Shown here: piece by piece, positions 16,804-25,300 of the stretch
How the letters are laid out: every line of letters starts with the position of its first letter
Position numbering within the stretch: the first letter of the stretch is position 1
Assembly (NCBI GenBank): GCA_022510725.1
Contig: JAFLSW010000024.1
Span: 1-35,739 of the forward strand
Length of the DNA: 35,739 nt
Source of the DNA: Lachnospiraceae bacterium
GTDB taxonomy: Bacteria; Bacillota; Clostridia; Lachnospirales; Lachnospiraceae
Reading direction: 5' to 3'
Program-made: the position numbers and the translations under genes
Notes under the pieces: model-generated
Seen by the model: the letters and a program-made list of their open reading frames with translations, nothing else
Databases searched by the model: none
What the model was told of the DNA's origin: nothing

Positions 16804-17840
16804 TCTCCGTAATACTCCGGATAAACGGCCTCCGCCATCTGGCGCAGCGCCTTTACCACATTTTGGTTAGGCAGGGAGGACGCCATATTATCCACATAAT
16901 GAACATTGTCGTTCTGAACAGCTTTTAATCCATCCCAGCCGTTTCTTCCTTTGATCTCTCCTACCGCATCCTCTATGTAATTGACATTGGTGAGGATCAC
17001 ATCCGGATCTGCCGCAACCACGGTTTCTTCTCCCACAGAAAGCCATCCATCTTCCTCTGCCAGAATATTCTTGGCACCGATGAGCTCGATCATCTCATTT
17101 AAGTATACACCGTTTCCAAAGCTGTACAGATCCGGTGCAGCCGCTATTTCAAAATAAACGGTTCTCTCTTCCGGAATGGTCTCGGCAATGGCTGCGATGG
17201 CATCGATCTCTGCCTGCATTTCACCGATCAGCCTGTCTCCTTCTTCCGTCTTGCCAAGGACTGCAGCTAAGAATGCGATATCGCTTTTGATGCCTTCCAT
17301 GCTGTCACTGGTGGGAATGCAGATCACACAGACACCGGCATCGATGAGCTGCTGATAAGGCGCTTCCTGATCATAGAGAGAAAGGCTGGTCACCAACAAT
17401 ACATCCGGATGAAGAGCCATTAACTGCTCCATGTCCGGATTCACCATATCCAGTACCGGTACATCAGAAGGAAGACCGGTAAGGCCTACGCTCTGTGTAT
17501 CATAAGCCACGATCAAGTCTCCGTCTCCCAAAGCCACTACTGTTTCTGCAATGGAGGGAGCCAAAACTACAATAGAATTCACCTCTTCCGGTACGCTGAT
17601 CTCTGCCCCGCTGGGATCTACTGTAGGAAGCATGCTCATCCCCCTGGGTTGAATGGGCGTTTCCGGCTGTACGGGAATCTCCGGCTCTTCATAGCTTCCA
17701 TCCTGAATCTCGCCCTGGTCCTGCTCCTGGTTCTGATCCTGGATCTGATCGCCGGTTCCCTTGTCGCCGCATGCTGTCATGGAACATGCCAATAAAAGCA
17801 TAACCAGATACCATGCCCATTGTTTCATGTGTTTCTTCAT
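16800..17840 (-). CDS. btuF: Cobalamin-type ABC transporter, substrate-binding lipoprotein
   Basis: A 346-residue lipoprotein that would capture corrinoid outside the cell and hand it to BtuC. A signal peptide ends in the lipobox SMTAC (Cys near residue 24). An acidic, Gln-rich linker (QIQDQNQEQDQGEIQD) follows, then a two-lobed helical-backbone binding domain with IVVLAPSIAETVVALGDGDLIVAYD at its start and ADPDVILTN later. I begin it at 17840, where GGAGG sits six bases upstream. It is the first gene behind the cobalamin riboswitch and terminator. Haem or siderophore specificity is the main alternative. Confidence 0.92.
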   Translation of the reverse strand: MKKHMKQWAWYLVMLLLACSMTACGDKGTGDQIQDQNQEQDQGEIQDGSYEEPEIPVQPETPIQPRGMSMLPTVDPSGAEISVPEEVNSIVVLAPSIAETVVALGDGDLIVAYDTQSVGLTGLPSDVPVLDMVNPDMEQLMALHPDVLLVTSLSLYDQEAPYQQLIDAGVCVICIPTSDSMEGIKSDIAFLAAVLGKTEEGDRLIGEMQAEIDAIAAIAETIPEERTVYFEIAAAPDLYSFGNGVYLNEMIELIGAKNILAEEDGWLSVGEETVVAADPDVILTNVNYIEDAVGEIKGRNGWDGLKAVQNDNVHYVDNMASSLPNQNVVKALRQMAEAVYPEYYGE

Positions 17841-17888
17841 AATTTCCTCCATTCTGCTGCTTTTGCAGCCAAAGATCTATGAAAAAAC

Positions 17889-17921
17889 AAAACACCCTAT
17901 CATACACGAAAAGGGTGTTTT
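17889..17921 (-). terminator. Intrinsic terminator of the cobalamin riboswitch
   Basis: A ten-base-pair perfect stem (17889-17898 with 17912-17921, AAAACACCCT and its complement) with a 13-base loop is followed on the minus strand by G and six T. It lies between the aptamer and btuF, in the position of the OFF-state expression platform. Confidence 0.85.
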
Positions 17922-17949
17922 ATGCCGCAAAAAATCAGGCACAAATTCA

Positions 17950-18105
17950 TCCATCGTGAACTTGCGCAGGACAGACTCAGCGATCTGACTTAGTACGATC
18001 TTTTGTACATCACAGTGGCGGGACCGTGCGGGATTTACACCCGGCTTCTCTGAATAACTGTCTGGCCTTTGTAGTATGAAGTGTATTTTGTTTTTCAATC
18101 ACTCA
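17950..18105 (-). promoter_or_regulatory. Cobalamin riboswitch
   Basis: The minus strand holds the B12-box elements: GCCGGGTGTAAATCCC, then GGTCCCGCCACTGTGA (complement of about 18010-18045), then AAGTCAGATCGCTGAGTCTG matching the conserved AAGxCAG...CTG segment of the aptamer. The terminator at 17889-17921 follows and btuF starts 48 bases later. The family lowers expression when adenosylcobalamin or a related cobamide is abundant. Its promoter is not obvious, and transcripts from the upstream binding-protein gene may also pass through it. The ends are approximate. Confidence 0.92.
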
Positions 18106-18137
18106 TCTTATCCGAATGAGCTTAGTCTGTCAACCGA

Positions 18138-18956
18138 TTATTCTAAGCAGATCAGATCGCTGATGCCGTATTTCTCAGCAAGGGCTGCAACAGTACCATC
18201 CTCTGTCAGCTTCTTGATATCTGCATTGACAACATCACGAAGTCCCTCGTTGCCAAGCTTAAAGCCGATACCATACTGCTCGGAATTCAGCTTCTCATCT
18301 AAGATCACATAACCTGTTCCTCTGGACTCGATCTGGTAATTTGCCACACCGATATCGATGGCAAGTGCATCCAGACTGCCTGCCTGTAACTCTGTGAAAG
18401 CGGAGTTATAATCTGCAAACTGCTGCAATGTTTCAAAAGTATCGGCTAAGTCTTTCTGCTGCTCTTCATCAGTTAATACATCCAAAGCTGCGCTGCCTGC
18501 CTGCACGCCTACTACCTTACCGGAAAGATCGGCAAGAGTAGAAATGCCGCTGTTTTCTGCTACAACGATAACCTGGCTGTTGTCGCAGTAAGGATCGGAC
18601 CAGGTATAGTCATCCTCCCTGCCGTTAATGGTGAAACCGTTCCAGATACAGTCGATGGCACCGGAATTCAGCTCCATATCCTTGGAATTCCAATCGATAG
18701 GGGTCTTTACCAGCTCCCATCCTTCCATATCGCAGACCGCCTGTGCCAGCTCTAAGTCAAAGCCGGTATATTCACCGTTTTCATCCATATAGCCGTAAGG
18801 GGGATATTCTGCATCAAAGCCTACTGTAAAGGTTGTCCGTTCTTCTTCTGAAACCTGCGCTCCGTTATCCGCATTGGTTTCTGTAGCATCACCACAGCCT
18901 GTTAAAAGCGCTGCGGATAAAATGCCGCATAACATCAGTGCTAAAAATTTTTTCAT
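18138..18956 (-). CDS. Polar amino acid ABC transporter, substrate-binding lipoprotein
   Basis: A 272-residue extracellular lipoprotein of the bacterial solute-binding family 3. The signal peptide ends in LLTGC (lipobox Cys near 21). The mature domain starts TTFTVGFDAEYPPYGYMDENGEYTGFDLELAQAVC and has the DCIWNGFTI and VGVQAGSAA elements of glutamine/cystine/polar amino acid binders. It has its own strong promoter and a tandem pair of purine-rich ribosome-site-like sequences upstream. No other binding protein for the permease/ATPase pair at 13520-14937 is present, so the three probably form one transporter with its genes split by the cobalamin operon. The exact amino acid is unknown. Confidence 0.94.
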   Translation of the reverse strand: MKKFLALMLCGILSAALLTGCGDATETNADNGAQVSEEERTTFTVGFDAEYPPYGYMDENGEYTGFDLELAQAVCDMEGWELVKTPIDWNSKDMELNSGAIDCIWNGFTINGREDDYTWSDPYCDNSQVIVVAENSGISTLADLSGKVVGVQAGSAALDVLTDEEQQKDLADTFETLQQFADYNSAFTELQAGSLDALAIDIGVANYQIESRGTGYVILDEKLNSEQYGIGFKLGNEGLRDVVNADIKKLTEDGTVAALAEKYGISDLICLE

Positions 18957-18998
18957 GTTTTCTCCTCCTCTAAGTAAAAAACTTAAAATTCCTCCTGT

Positions 18999-19027
18999 AT
19001 GGTATCATGACCTGTCCCTTCTGTCAA
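18999..19027 (-). promoter_or_regulatory. Sigma-A promoter of the amino acid binding-protein gene
   Basis: On the minus strand, perfect TTGACA (19022-19027), 17 bases, then TACCAT (18999-19004). The implied start is near 18992, about 35 bases before the ATG. It lies directly after the end of the four-gene operon. Confidence 0.7.
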
Positions 19028-19035
19028 CGAAAGGC

Positions 19036-20220
19036 CTATAACTGATATCTCTTTTCATAATCGGATACAAGGCCTAAGATCTCCCTGGCATATTTAGGAT
19101 ATTCTTTGACCAATGTCATGATCTCATTCTTTGCAGCTTTGCCGTTTTCACTATTATAATCCATCTGCTTTCGCAGGTTCTGGCGGCGTAAGATCAGACT
19201 ATGGCGCACCTCTACCATTTCCTTCTTATCAAGGATCGCCTGGGTCTGGTGCAGCCAGATAATAGGATCAAAAAGACGATACCTCTTTAACAGCTTTACT
19301 AATTGGGCGCTGTGAAATTCCAGATCCTCTTCCGTTTCCAACAGCCTTTGCCGTTCCACCTTTTCTGCCTGATACTGTTCCCATAGCTGGGCCAGCTTTT
19401 TGGCGCTGCCCACATTGTACTTCATATAGTAATAATCTAACAGGTTGGTATTGTTCACATAGCGGATCTTCACTTTATTCTGCAAAAGGATCACTTTATT
19501 GAGGCTTCCCGATGCAGCACGCAATTCTCTGTCCGCTTCCTTATATTTCACGAACAAAATAGTAAGAACCAATGCTGCCGCAATGGCCATGAGCAGATAG
19601 CCTGCCTTGGCATCCATGGAAAAGACCGTCTGCAACAGAATCAGCAACAAAAGGCATGCCACTGCGGCAATGACGCAGATCACAGCCATGCCCCGCATAT
19701 TCAACAAAGCGATCCTGGCTTCTTCCATTCGATATTTGCAGGCATGCTTTTCTCCCTCCAGACGCTGTAAGTCTTTCTTGATCTTTTCCTGGTAGTCTTC
19801 CGCTTCCTGAAGTTTCTTTATACCTTCTTCTGCTTCTTCTCGCATCCGATCCATTTTCCGATAGTCGGATTCTGCCATATGGCTGTTTCGCTCAGCCAAC
19901 TGACTCCGGTCTCCTTCTAAAGCATTGATGGCTTTGGCATGTTCTTCCACAAATTCCTTTTCTGAAGGGGGGAGTGCTTCAATCTCTTCCATATCCTTTA
20001 GATAGGCATTGACCAGCCTGTACTCGTCTTTGAGTCTGTCTATTTCCTGAGCACTGTCCCGCATCTGTTCCAAAAAGCTTTCCACATATTTTTTTCGCTG
20101 GGAACTGTCTGTTACATCCAGGACATCCCGGCTCTCTTCTACTTCTTCCTCTTCCGTCTGAATCTCTGTCAGAGGTTCATATTCTATTTGTTTCAAAAAT
20201 AATTTCTTAAATAGACTCAT
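19036..20220 (-). CDS. Coiled-coil protein with two membrane helices, last gene of the four-gene operon
   Basis: A 394-residue protein of no family I can name. A short basic N terminus (MSLFKKLFLKQ) and an acidic stretch (EEEEVEES) lead into a long coiled coil (about 40-170). Two hydrophobic segments follow (about 177-199 and 207-225), joined by a short loop, so both termini probably lie in the cytoplasm. A second helical, partly coiled-coil part covers 225-394. It starts 34 bases after the TPR gene. By position and topology it may anchor the system to the membrane, with the two coiled-coil regions contacting the soluble partners; this is inference from layout only. Confidence 0.8.
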   Translation of the reverse strand: MSLFKKLFLKQIEYEPLTEIQTEEEEVEESRDVLDVTDSSQRKKYVESFLEQMRDSAQEIDRLKDEYRLVNAYLKDMEEIEALPPSEKEFVEEHAKAINALEGDRSQLAERNSHMAESDYRKMDRMREEAEEGIKKLQEAEDYQEKIKKDLQRLEGEKHACKYRMEEARIALLNMRGMAVICVIAAVACLLLLILLQTVFSMDAKAGYLLMAIAAALVLTILFVKYKEADRELRAASGSLNKVILLQNKVKIRYVNNTNLLDYYYMKYNVGSAKKLAQLWEQYQAEKVERQRLLETEEDLEFHSAQLVKLLKRYRLFDPIIWLHQTQAILDKKEMVEVRHSLILRRQNLRKQMDYNSENGKAAKNEIMTLVKEYPKYAREILGLVSDYEKRYQL

Positions 20221-20254
20221 ATACGCCTCATTTCTTTTTACATCGATCGGCCTT

Positions 20255-21070
20255 TTAAAGCCGCTTCTTCCAGTTATCCATCTTTTCTGTCAGGTAAGCC
20301 TGATATTCCCGATTTCTGCTTCCTGACCGTTCCAGCATGGTCTGCATCTTTTGCGTCTCCGGCTCCTGTTTCCACATTTCTTCCGCTTCTTTTCTGTTGC
20401 TTTCCGCTTCCGCGGCCAGGGATTTTGCTTCAGGATATGCAGCCAAAAAATCCGATAAAGCTTTCTCATCCCCATCTGCATCCATGCAAAATACTGCTGC
20501 CAATAATGCATCTTTTTTCAAGGCTTCTGTTTCTGCCGCCTGTAAAAACCACTGCACTGCAATGCGGTAATAAAACATGGAGGCATAACAGCATCCTATA
20601 TTATAAAGGAGTATTCCCTTCATTTTCTCCGTATCATAAGCTTTCTTTTGCAACAGTTTCCCATACTCTGTAACAGCTTCTTTATATTTTCCATCCAAAT
20701 AAAATAAGTCTGCTCTGGATTTCCTTCTTTCATTCAGATCCAGATGAGAGGACTTCTTGATCCTTTCGCAAACAGCATCTCTTTCCTGCTTATTCAGAAA
20801 ATCCGCATAAGCAAAAATGTGGGCGGCCACCCGTTCCGGCAGCGGCGCTTTATCCAGCACCTCTGCCAGACTGGCGTACAGATCCGGCAGACCGCACTGG
20901 TCCCTCAGCCAAACCGCCAGACTCTTTTTGGTCAGTTCTTCCGCACAAAAGGAAGTATTGCTGTACATATAATAACAAAGTTCTTCCACAGAATAAAGCC
21001 GCAGTTTTAAATCTTCTATCTCGTAAGGCTTTAATGCCCTATTTCCTTTACAAAGCACAATATAACTCAT
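20255..21070 (-). CDS. TPR-repeat protein of the four-gene operon
   Basis: A 271-residue soluble protein, mostly helical. TPR-like helix pairs are visible at about 118-140 (ADLFYLDGKYKEAVTEYGKLL) and 151-180 (LLYNIGCCYASMFYYRIAVQWFLQAAE), followed by a charged helical tail (about 220-271). The N-terminal part (about 1-110) is helical and has no named motif. Its start overlaps the end of the Hsp70-like gene by four bases (ATGA), a firm sign of translational coupling and of working together. TPRs usually bind peptides or partner proteins; a co-chaperone or adaptor role for the neighbour is reasonable but unproven. Confidence 0.82.
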   Translation of the reverse strand: MSYIVLCKGNRALKPYEIEDLKLRLYSVEELCYYMYSNTSFCAEELTKKSLAVWLRDQCGLPDLYASLAEVLDKAPLPERVAAHIFAYADFLNKQERDAVCERIKKSSHLDLNERRKSRADLFYLDGKYKEAVTEYGKLLQKKAYDTEKMKGILLYNIGCCYASMFYYRIAVQWFLQAAETEALKKDALLAAVFCMDADGDEKALSDFLAAYPEAKSLAAEAESNRKEAEEMWKQEPETQKMQTMLERSGSRNREYQAYLTEKMDNWKKRL

Positions 21071-22341
21071 AGGCCGCCTCCCAAGAGGATCACTTCCTCA
21101 TAGCGTTTACCGCTGGGTCCGTAAAATTCTCCGAATCCCACATCCTCAACCTGAACCAAAAGCTCCCGCTCCGATTTCATGGAAAGGCTGCATCGATAAC
21201 GCAGACTTTTGAGATCTCTTTCCTTCCTATCCGGAAGCACCAGGGGCACGATCCTCTCTTTTGCACCGTTTAAAGGCTTTAATACAATGGGCAGATGGCC
21301 ATCCTCTCCCGGCATGAACAAAAATTCCGTCTTTGCTTCAAACCAGTTGCATCCGCCTTCCATCAAGATCTTAATGGTCTGCTTTCCCTGCTCCATATCC
21401 ACAACGCCGATATGTTCCTTCAGTTTTCCTTCTCCCAGATACAAATATCCTTTTTCACTTTCCCCATGCCCCAGTCTGGAAAGCGCTCCCAGACATGCGC
21501 CCTTTGCATAGAGAACGCTGTCTAAAAATACCCGCCTGTTTCTGCAAAGCAGTTTTATCGTCTCCGGATACCACTCCTTTTCCAATGCTTTTCCTGTCAG
21601 ATAAGCGCTGGTCACGATTCGCCCTTCCATGAATCCATTGAGGACATCTTCCATTTTTTCATCCAGCTTGGCCATATAGGCATCCTTATCCTTTATGGAA
21701 CCGAATTGCCTGGGAATGTTAACATTTGTGTAAACCTGTTTAGAAATGGATGTCAAAACAGGTCTTGTTTTTTGTTTCATTTCTACCCGATAGATTTCCA
21801 GATGATCATGGGAAAAATCCACCACGCATGTCTCATAGCTCTGCAATTCCTTTGGCTGATGCACCACATAGTGAAACAGGCTTTCCATCCGCGGCTCAAA
21901 GCTGATCTCTTCAAACTCATCCTGCAGTTTTTGTTTGATCAGACGAAGTTCATGCAGCATAGGTTCTGTCAGGCTTTCCACAGTAATGACCAGACTTTTC
22001 CCCTCGGCATTTTCCTTATAGGGCAAAACCCGGGATAAACAGTGGCGAACAAACAGCCAAAGCAGTTCTCCTCTTTCCATCTCTTTCTCTTCTACCATGA
22101 TACCATCGTCTCCACGATCAGTATCTTTGCCATAAAAGTTTTCTATCAGGATACCCTTGCCGGAAGCGGCAAACCGCTGCGCTTCTTCTCCATAAAACCA
22201 CTGATTGGCTCCGATCCTTTTACAAAGGCATAGAGGAACATGGGTGATCTCTCCCTCCTCCCCACTTAGATAGCGGTAGCTTATCTGTGCATATTTTTTT
22301 CCCAGATCAATGCCGACGGCATACTGTTTTTTCTCACTCAT
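21067..22341 (-). CDS. Hsp70/actin-fold protein (DUF5716-like) with degenerate nucleotide motifs
   Basis: A 424-residue protein. The N terminus has the actin/Hsp70 phosphate-1 strand and loop, VGIDLGKKYAQISY (9-22). FEPRMESLFHYV (148-159) matches the Hsp70 NEPTAAALAYG element; VVDFSHDHLEIY (173-184) aligns with the phosphate-2 strand LDLGGGTFDV but lacks its glycines; AYLTGKALE...AKGACLGAL (247-287) corresponds to the adenosine motif region without the GG pair. A beta-rich C-terminal part (about 298-424), with VEDVGFGEFY, is reminiscent of an Hsp70 substrate-binding beta domain. Nucleotide binding may survive, but ATPase activity is doubtful. I recall this family as DUF5716, paired with DUF5717; that name is unverified here. 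Starts 12 bases after the 1186-residue gene. Confidence 0.85.
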   Translation of the reverse strand: MSEKKQYAVGIDLGKKYAQISYRYLSGEEGEITHVPLCLCKRIGANQWFYGEEAQRFAASGKGILIENFYGKDTDRGDDGIMVEEKEMERGELLWLFVRHCLSRVLPYKENAEGKSLVITVESLTEPMLHELRLIKQKLQDEFEEISFEPRMESLFHYVVHQPKELQSYETCVVDFSHDHLEIYRVEMKQKTRPVLTSISKQVYTNVNIPRQFGSIKDKDAYMAKLDEKMEDVLNGFMEGRIVTSAYLTGKALEKEWYPETIKLLCRNRRVFLDSVLYAKGACLGALSRLGHGESEKGYLYLGEGKLKEHIGVVDMEQGKQTIKILMEGGCNWFEAKTEFLFMPGEDGHLPIVLKPLNGAKERIVPLVLPDRKERDLKSLRYRCSLSMKSERELLVQVEDVGFGEFYGPSGKRYEEVILLGGGL

Positions 22342-22353
22342 ATCTCGTCCTCT

Positions 22354-25300
22354 TTATTTGATCCGAAGCAGTCTTCCGGTCACATATTCCTTTCTGGCAT
22401 ACTCAAACATTAATCCATCTGCCGTATGATAATCCTGTAATTCTACAGAAAGAGCAATATCATTTAAAAGCCCTGTTCTGCCATGCGCACCGTTTTCCAT
22501 CATGCCTACCGGCTCTAAGCTTCCGCTCAACACAAACTCTTCACTCTGTCCCCGGCTCTCTGTCATATAGTATTGGAGCCGTTCGCCCAAAAACAGGGAA
22601 AACTCCTTTTGAAAAATACCGGGATAGATTTCCCTCATATCCTCGCTGCAATAACCGCCCTCTTCCATATCCGGCCTGTCCAGAATATAATGAAGCGTAA
22701 CACATTTTGCATAAGGAGACTGATATTCAATATAGCTTTTTTCTCCATAGACCTCCAATGCAGGATATAGGGATTCGAACATCTTATAAAAAGTAAAATA
22801 AATATCTTCGCCCAAGCTTTCTTCGATCAGACCGATGCAGAGTTCTTTCTCTTCTTGGGACAACAGTTCGATCCGCCCGCTGTTATATTTTAAGAGAGCA
22901 AGTCCGGCACCCAGAGAAAAATCTTCTCCATCTATCATCATGGATTCAAGCTTTTGCAGGAATTTTTCCTCCACAGCCTCATCCATCACCAGATACTCTC
23001 TGGCACACATGGAAAGATATTCTTTGATCAGATCTTTTCTGCCGCCGTTTTCACAATAATAGTGAAAGATCCTCTCCCTGTCTGAAGTGTATGTACCGGA
23101 AAAAAGAAGCTGCTTCAGGATCCGTTCTGCCAGATCCAGGGCAGGCACCTCCATGGAACTAGCCGCTTTCCATATATTGCGCATCTGCTTTACGGTACCT
23201 CTCATCCATTTTACCAGATAGGATATGGTAATCTCTGTATATTTTCCCTTTTCAAAAACGCCGATAGCCGCCTTAAGAAGGGTCGGATCATATTCTTCTT
23301 CCTTTTCTTCGATCAAAAACTGACAAAGTCTTGCCATTACCTTTACATCTATTTTATCACAGCCGCAGGCACAGGCCGCATCATATGCTTTTTGATACAG
23401 TCCCCTGTCACAAAGCGCATCCACAAAGGCAGGTCTGTCTTTCGGAAGGAAATCATGAAGCTCGGTTTTAACCAGAAACCCATCCAACTCCTCCTGCATG
23501 CCAAATCGAATATAAGCATTCAGTAGTTTTCCTGCCGTCTCCCGGCGATAAGAAGTTTCTAATTCCTCCCAGTCGAGTAAAACACAGTAAGTTTTTTCCG
23601 CTTCCTTCAATTCCTGTAAGCTTCCTATGCGCTCTAAGGAAACAGATGTGCAGCAATGAAAGCAGGCCCCAAAGCTGACTTTCGGACAGTCCTTTACCAA
23701 AGGCCTGATCCTGTCATATCCCAAGAGTGGTTTCACTTCATAGCCTGTATCTTCATAATGACAGAGACCGTTTTCATCCTCAAACAAAAGAGTATAGTCA
23801 TCCGTATATAAAGTTATGAGACTCTTTCCTTCTTTTATAGGATACCGTTCCCGGCTTTTCAGACCCTTATGCCGCACAACGCAATAGCGGTATCTTTTAT
23901 TCCCAATCGATACTTCGTTAGCAAACGCTAACTTAAGAAGCTGTTCCTGCAGCTTTTCATCCATATCTTCCGGCATAAGCACATTCCGATACAGATAAGC
24001 CAGTTCATCATCTATTTTACCTGCCAAAAGCTGGCGAATGGCAAAGGAATGAATCCGCTGCTCGTATTCCGGCTTTAATTCTTCATTTTGTAAAATGAGC
24101 TTTGCATACACATAGGCAAGATGAGCGTCATCCAAAGCCGTATCATAAAAGAAATAACGGAATACTTTCTCCGACAGCATCACCTTTTTATCGTAATGCA
24201 AAGCCCTGATATAGGCTTCGTGCAGCCCCGTGATCCTGAAATCCGATTCAATTCCTTTTTCCAGCCACTTTGCAGCTTCTTTAGGATAATATCCCCTTCG
24301 CATATATAGGAGGCACATAACCTTTGTCTGCTTTTCTTCATCCTTCGGCACATATTTTTTTAATATGCCCTCCAGAGCAGGATGATACATCTTTACCGTT
24401 TCCGCCGCAGTATACAACTGATCTGTAAAGGCTTCGGAAATCAGACCATAGCGATCCATAAAGGAAAGCAGGCGGATCTCAAAGCCATCCATCTGACTAA
24501 AACATCTGGGGGTCTTTAATGCTACTGTTGCTGCCTCCAGGTACAAGAGGGGACTAAAGCAGCCCTTTTCCCATAATTCTTTTAAATTGCGGTAAAGCAG
24601 CCCCGGTTCACTGTCTGCCAATCCATCCTTATGCAGCTTAGCCCAGTATGGCATCAACGCATCCGGATATTGCATAACATACTCATCGATCTGCTCTGCT
24701 GCCCAGGCTGCCTCTTCACTTTCGGTCATGGCAGTTAAATACAGATAATAACTGTATAAAGGCAGAGATACCGTTTCTTCTTCCAGTATGCGTTTAACAT
24801 GCTTTAACAGCCATACCGCCCCATTTTTCTGTTCCGTTAAAAGCCGCAGATGGGTCTCAAATAAAGCCGGAAGCAGCGCTTTTGCATTTCTGGCATATTC
24901 CAATACCTGGGAGACCATCTTCCCACACTCTTCTTTTGTTTTCCTGCCGGTACGATAATCCAGATACAGACGCATGCACACATCTACCAATTCTTTTTCC
25001 TGCCGGTTTATGCGCCGCTCTTCCCTATGGAGAAGGGATGCATCCACCGTCACTGTGATCGACCTCTCAAAGCCTTCCGCCACGAGTCTGACAGAGCCTG
25101 TATTCATTCCTCTGTGCAGTTTCTTTTTATCCAGGCTTATGGTAAGTTCAGCACTATCCTCTATAAACTCTTTACCCGTCAGGGTTTCTTTATCACATTT
25201 TAAAAATCCGCCTGTTTCCTGTATGGTAAGCGCCGTATATCCCCAACCGTTGCGCTGCAGACGCACTTTAAAACTGTCCGGCATATTTTCGTAAGAAAAC

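Noticed and set aside
15017-18105. Cobalamin transporter block as a recent mobile insertion
   Set aside because: No transposase, target duplication or inverted ends are visible, and base composition looks like its neighbours; only the gene order hints at insertion.
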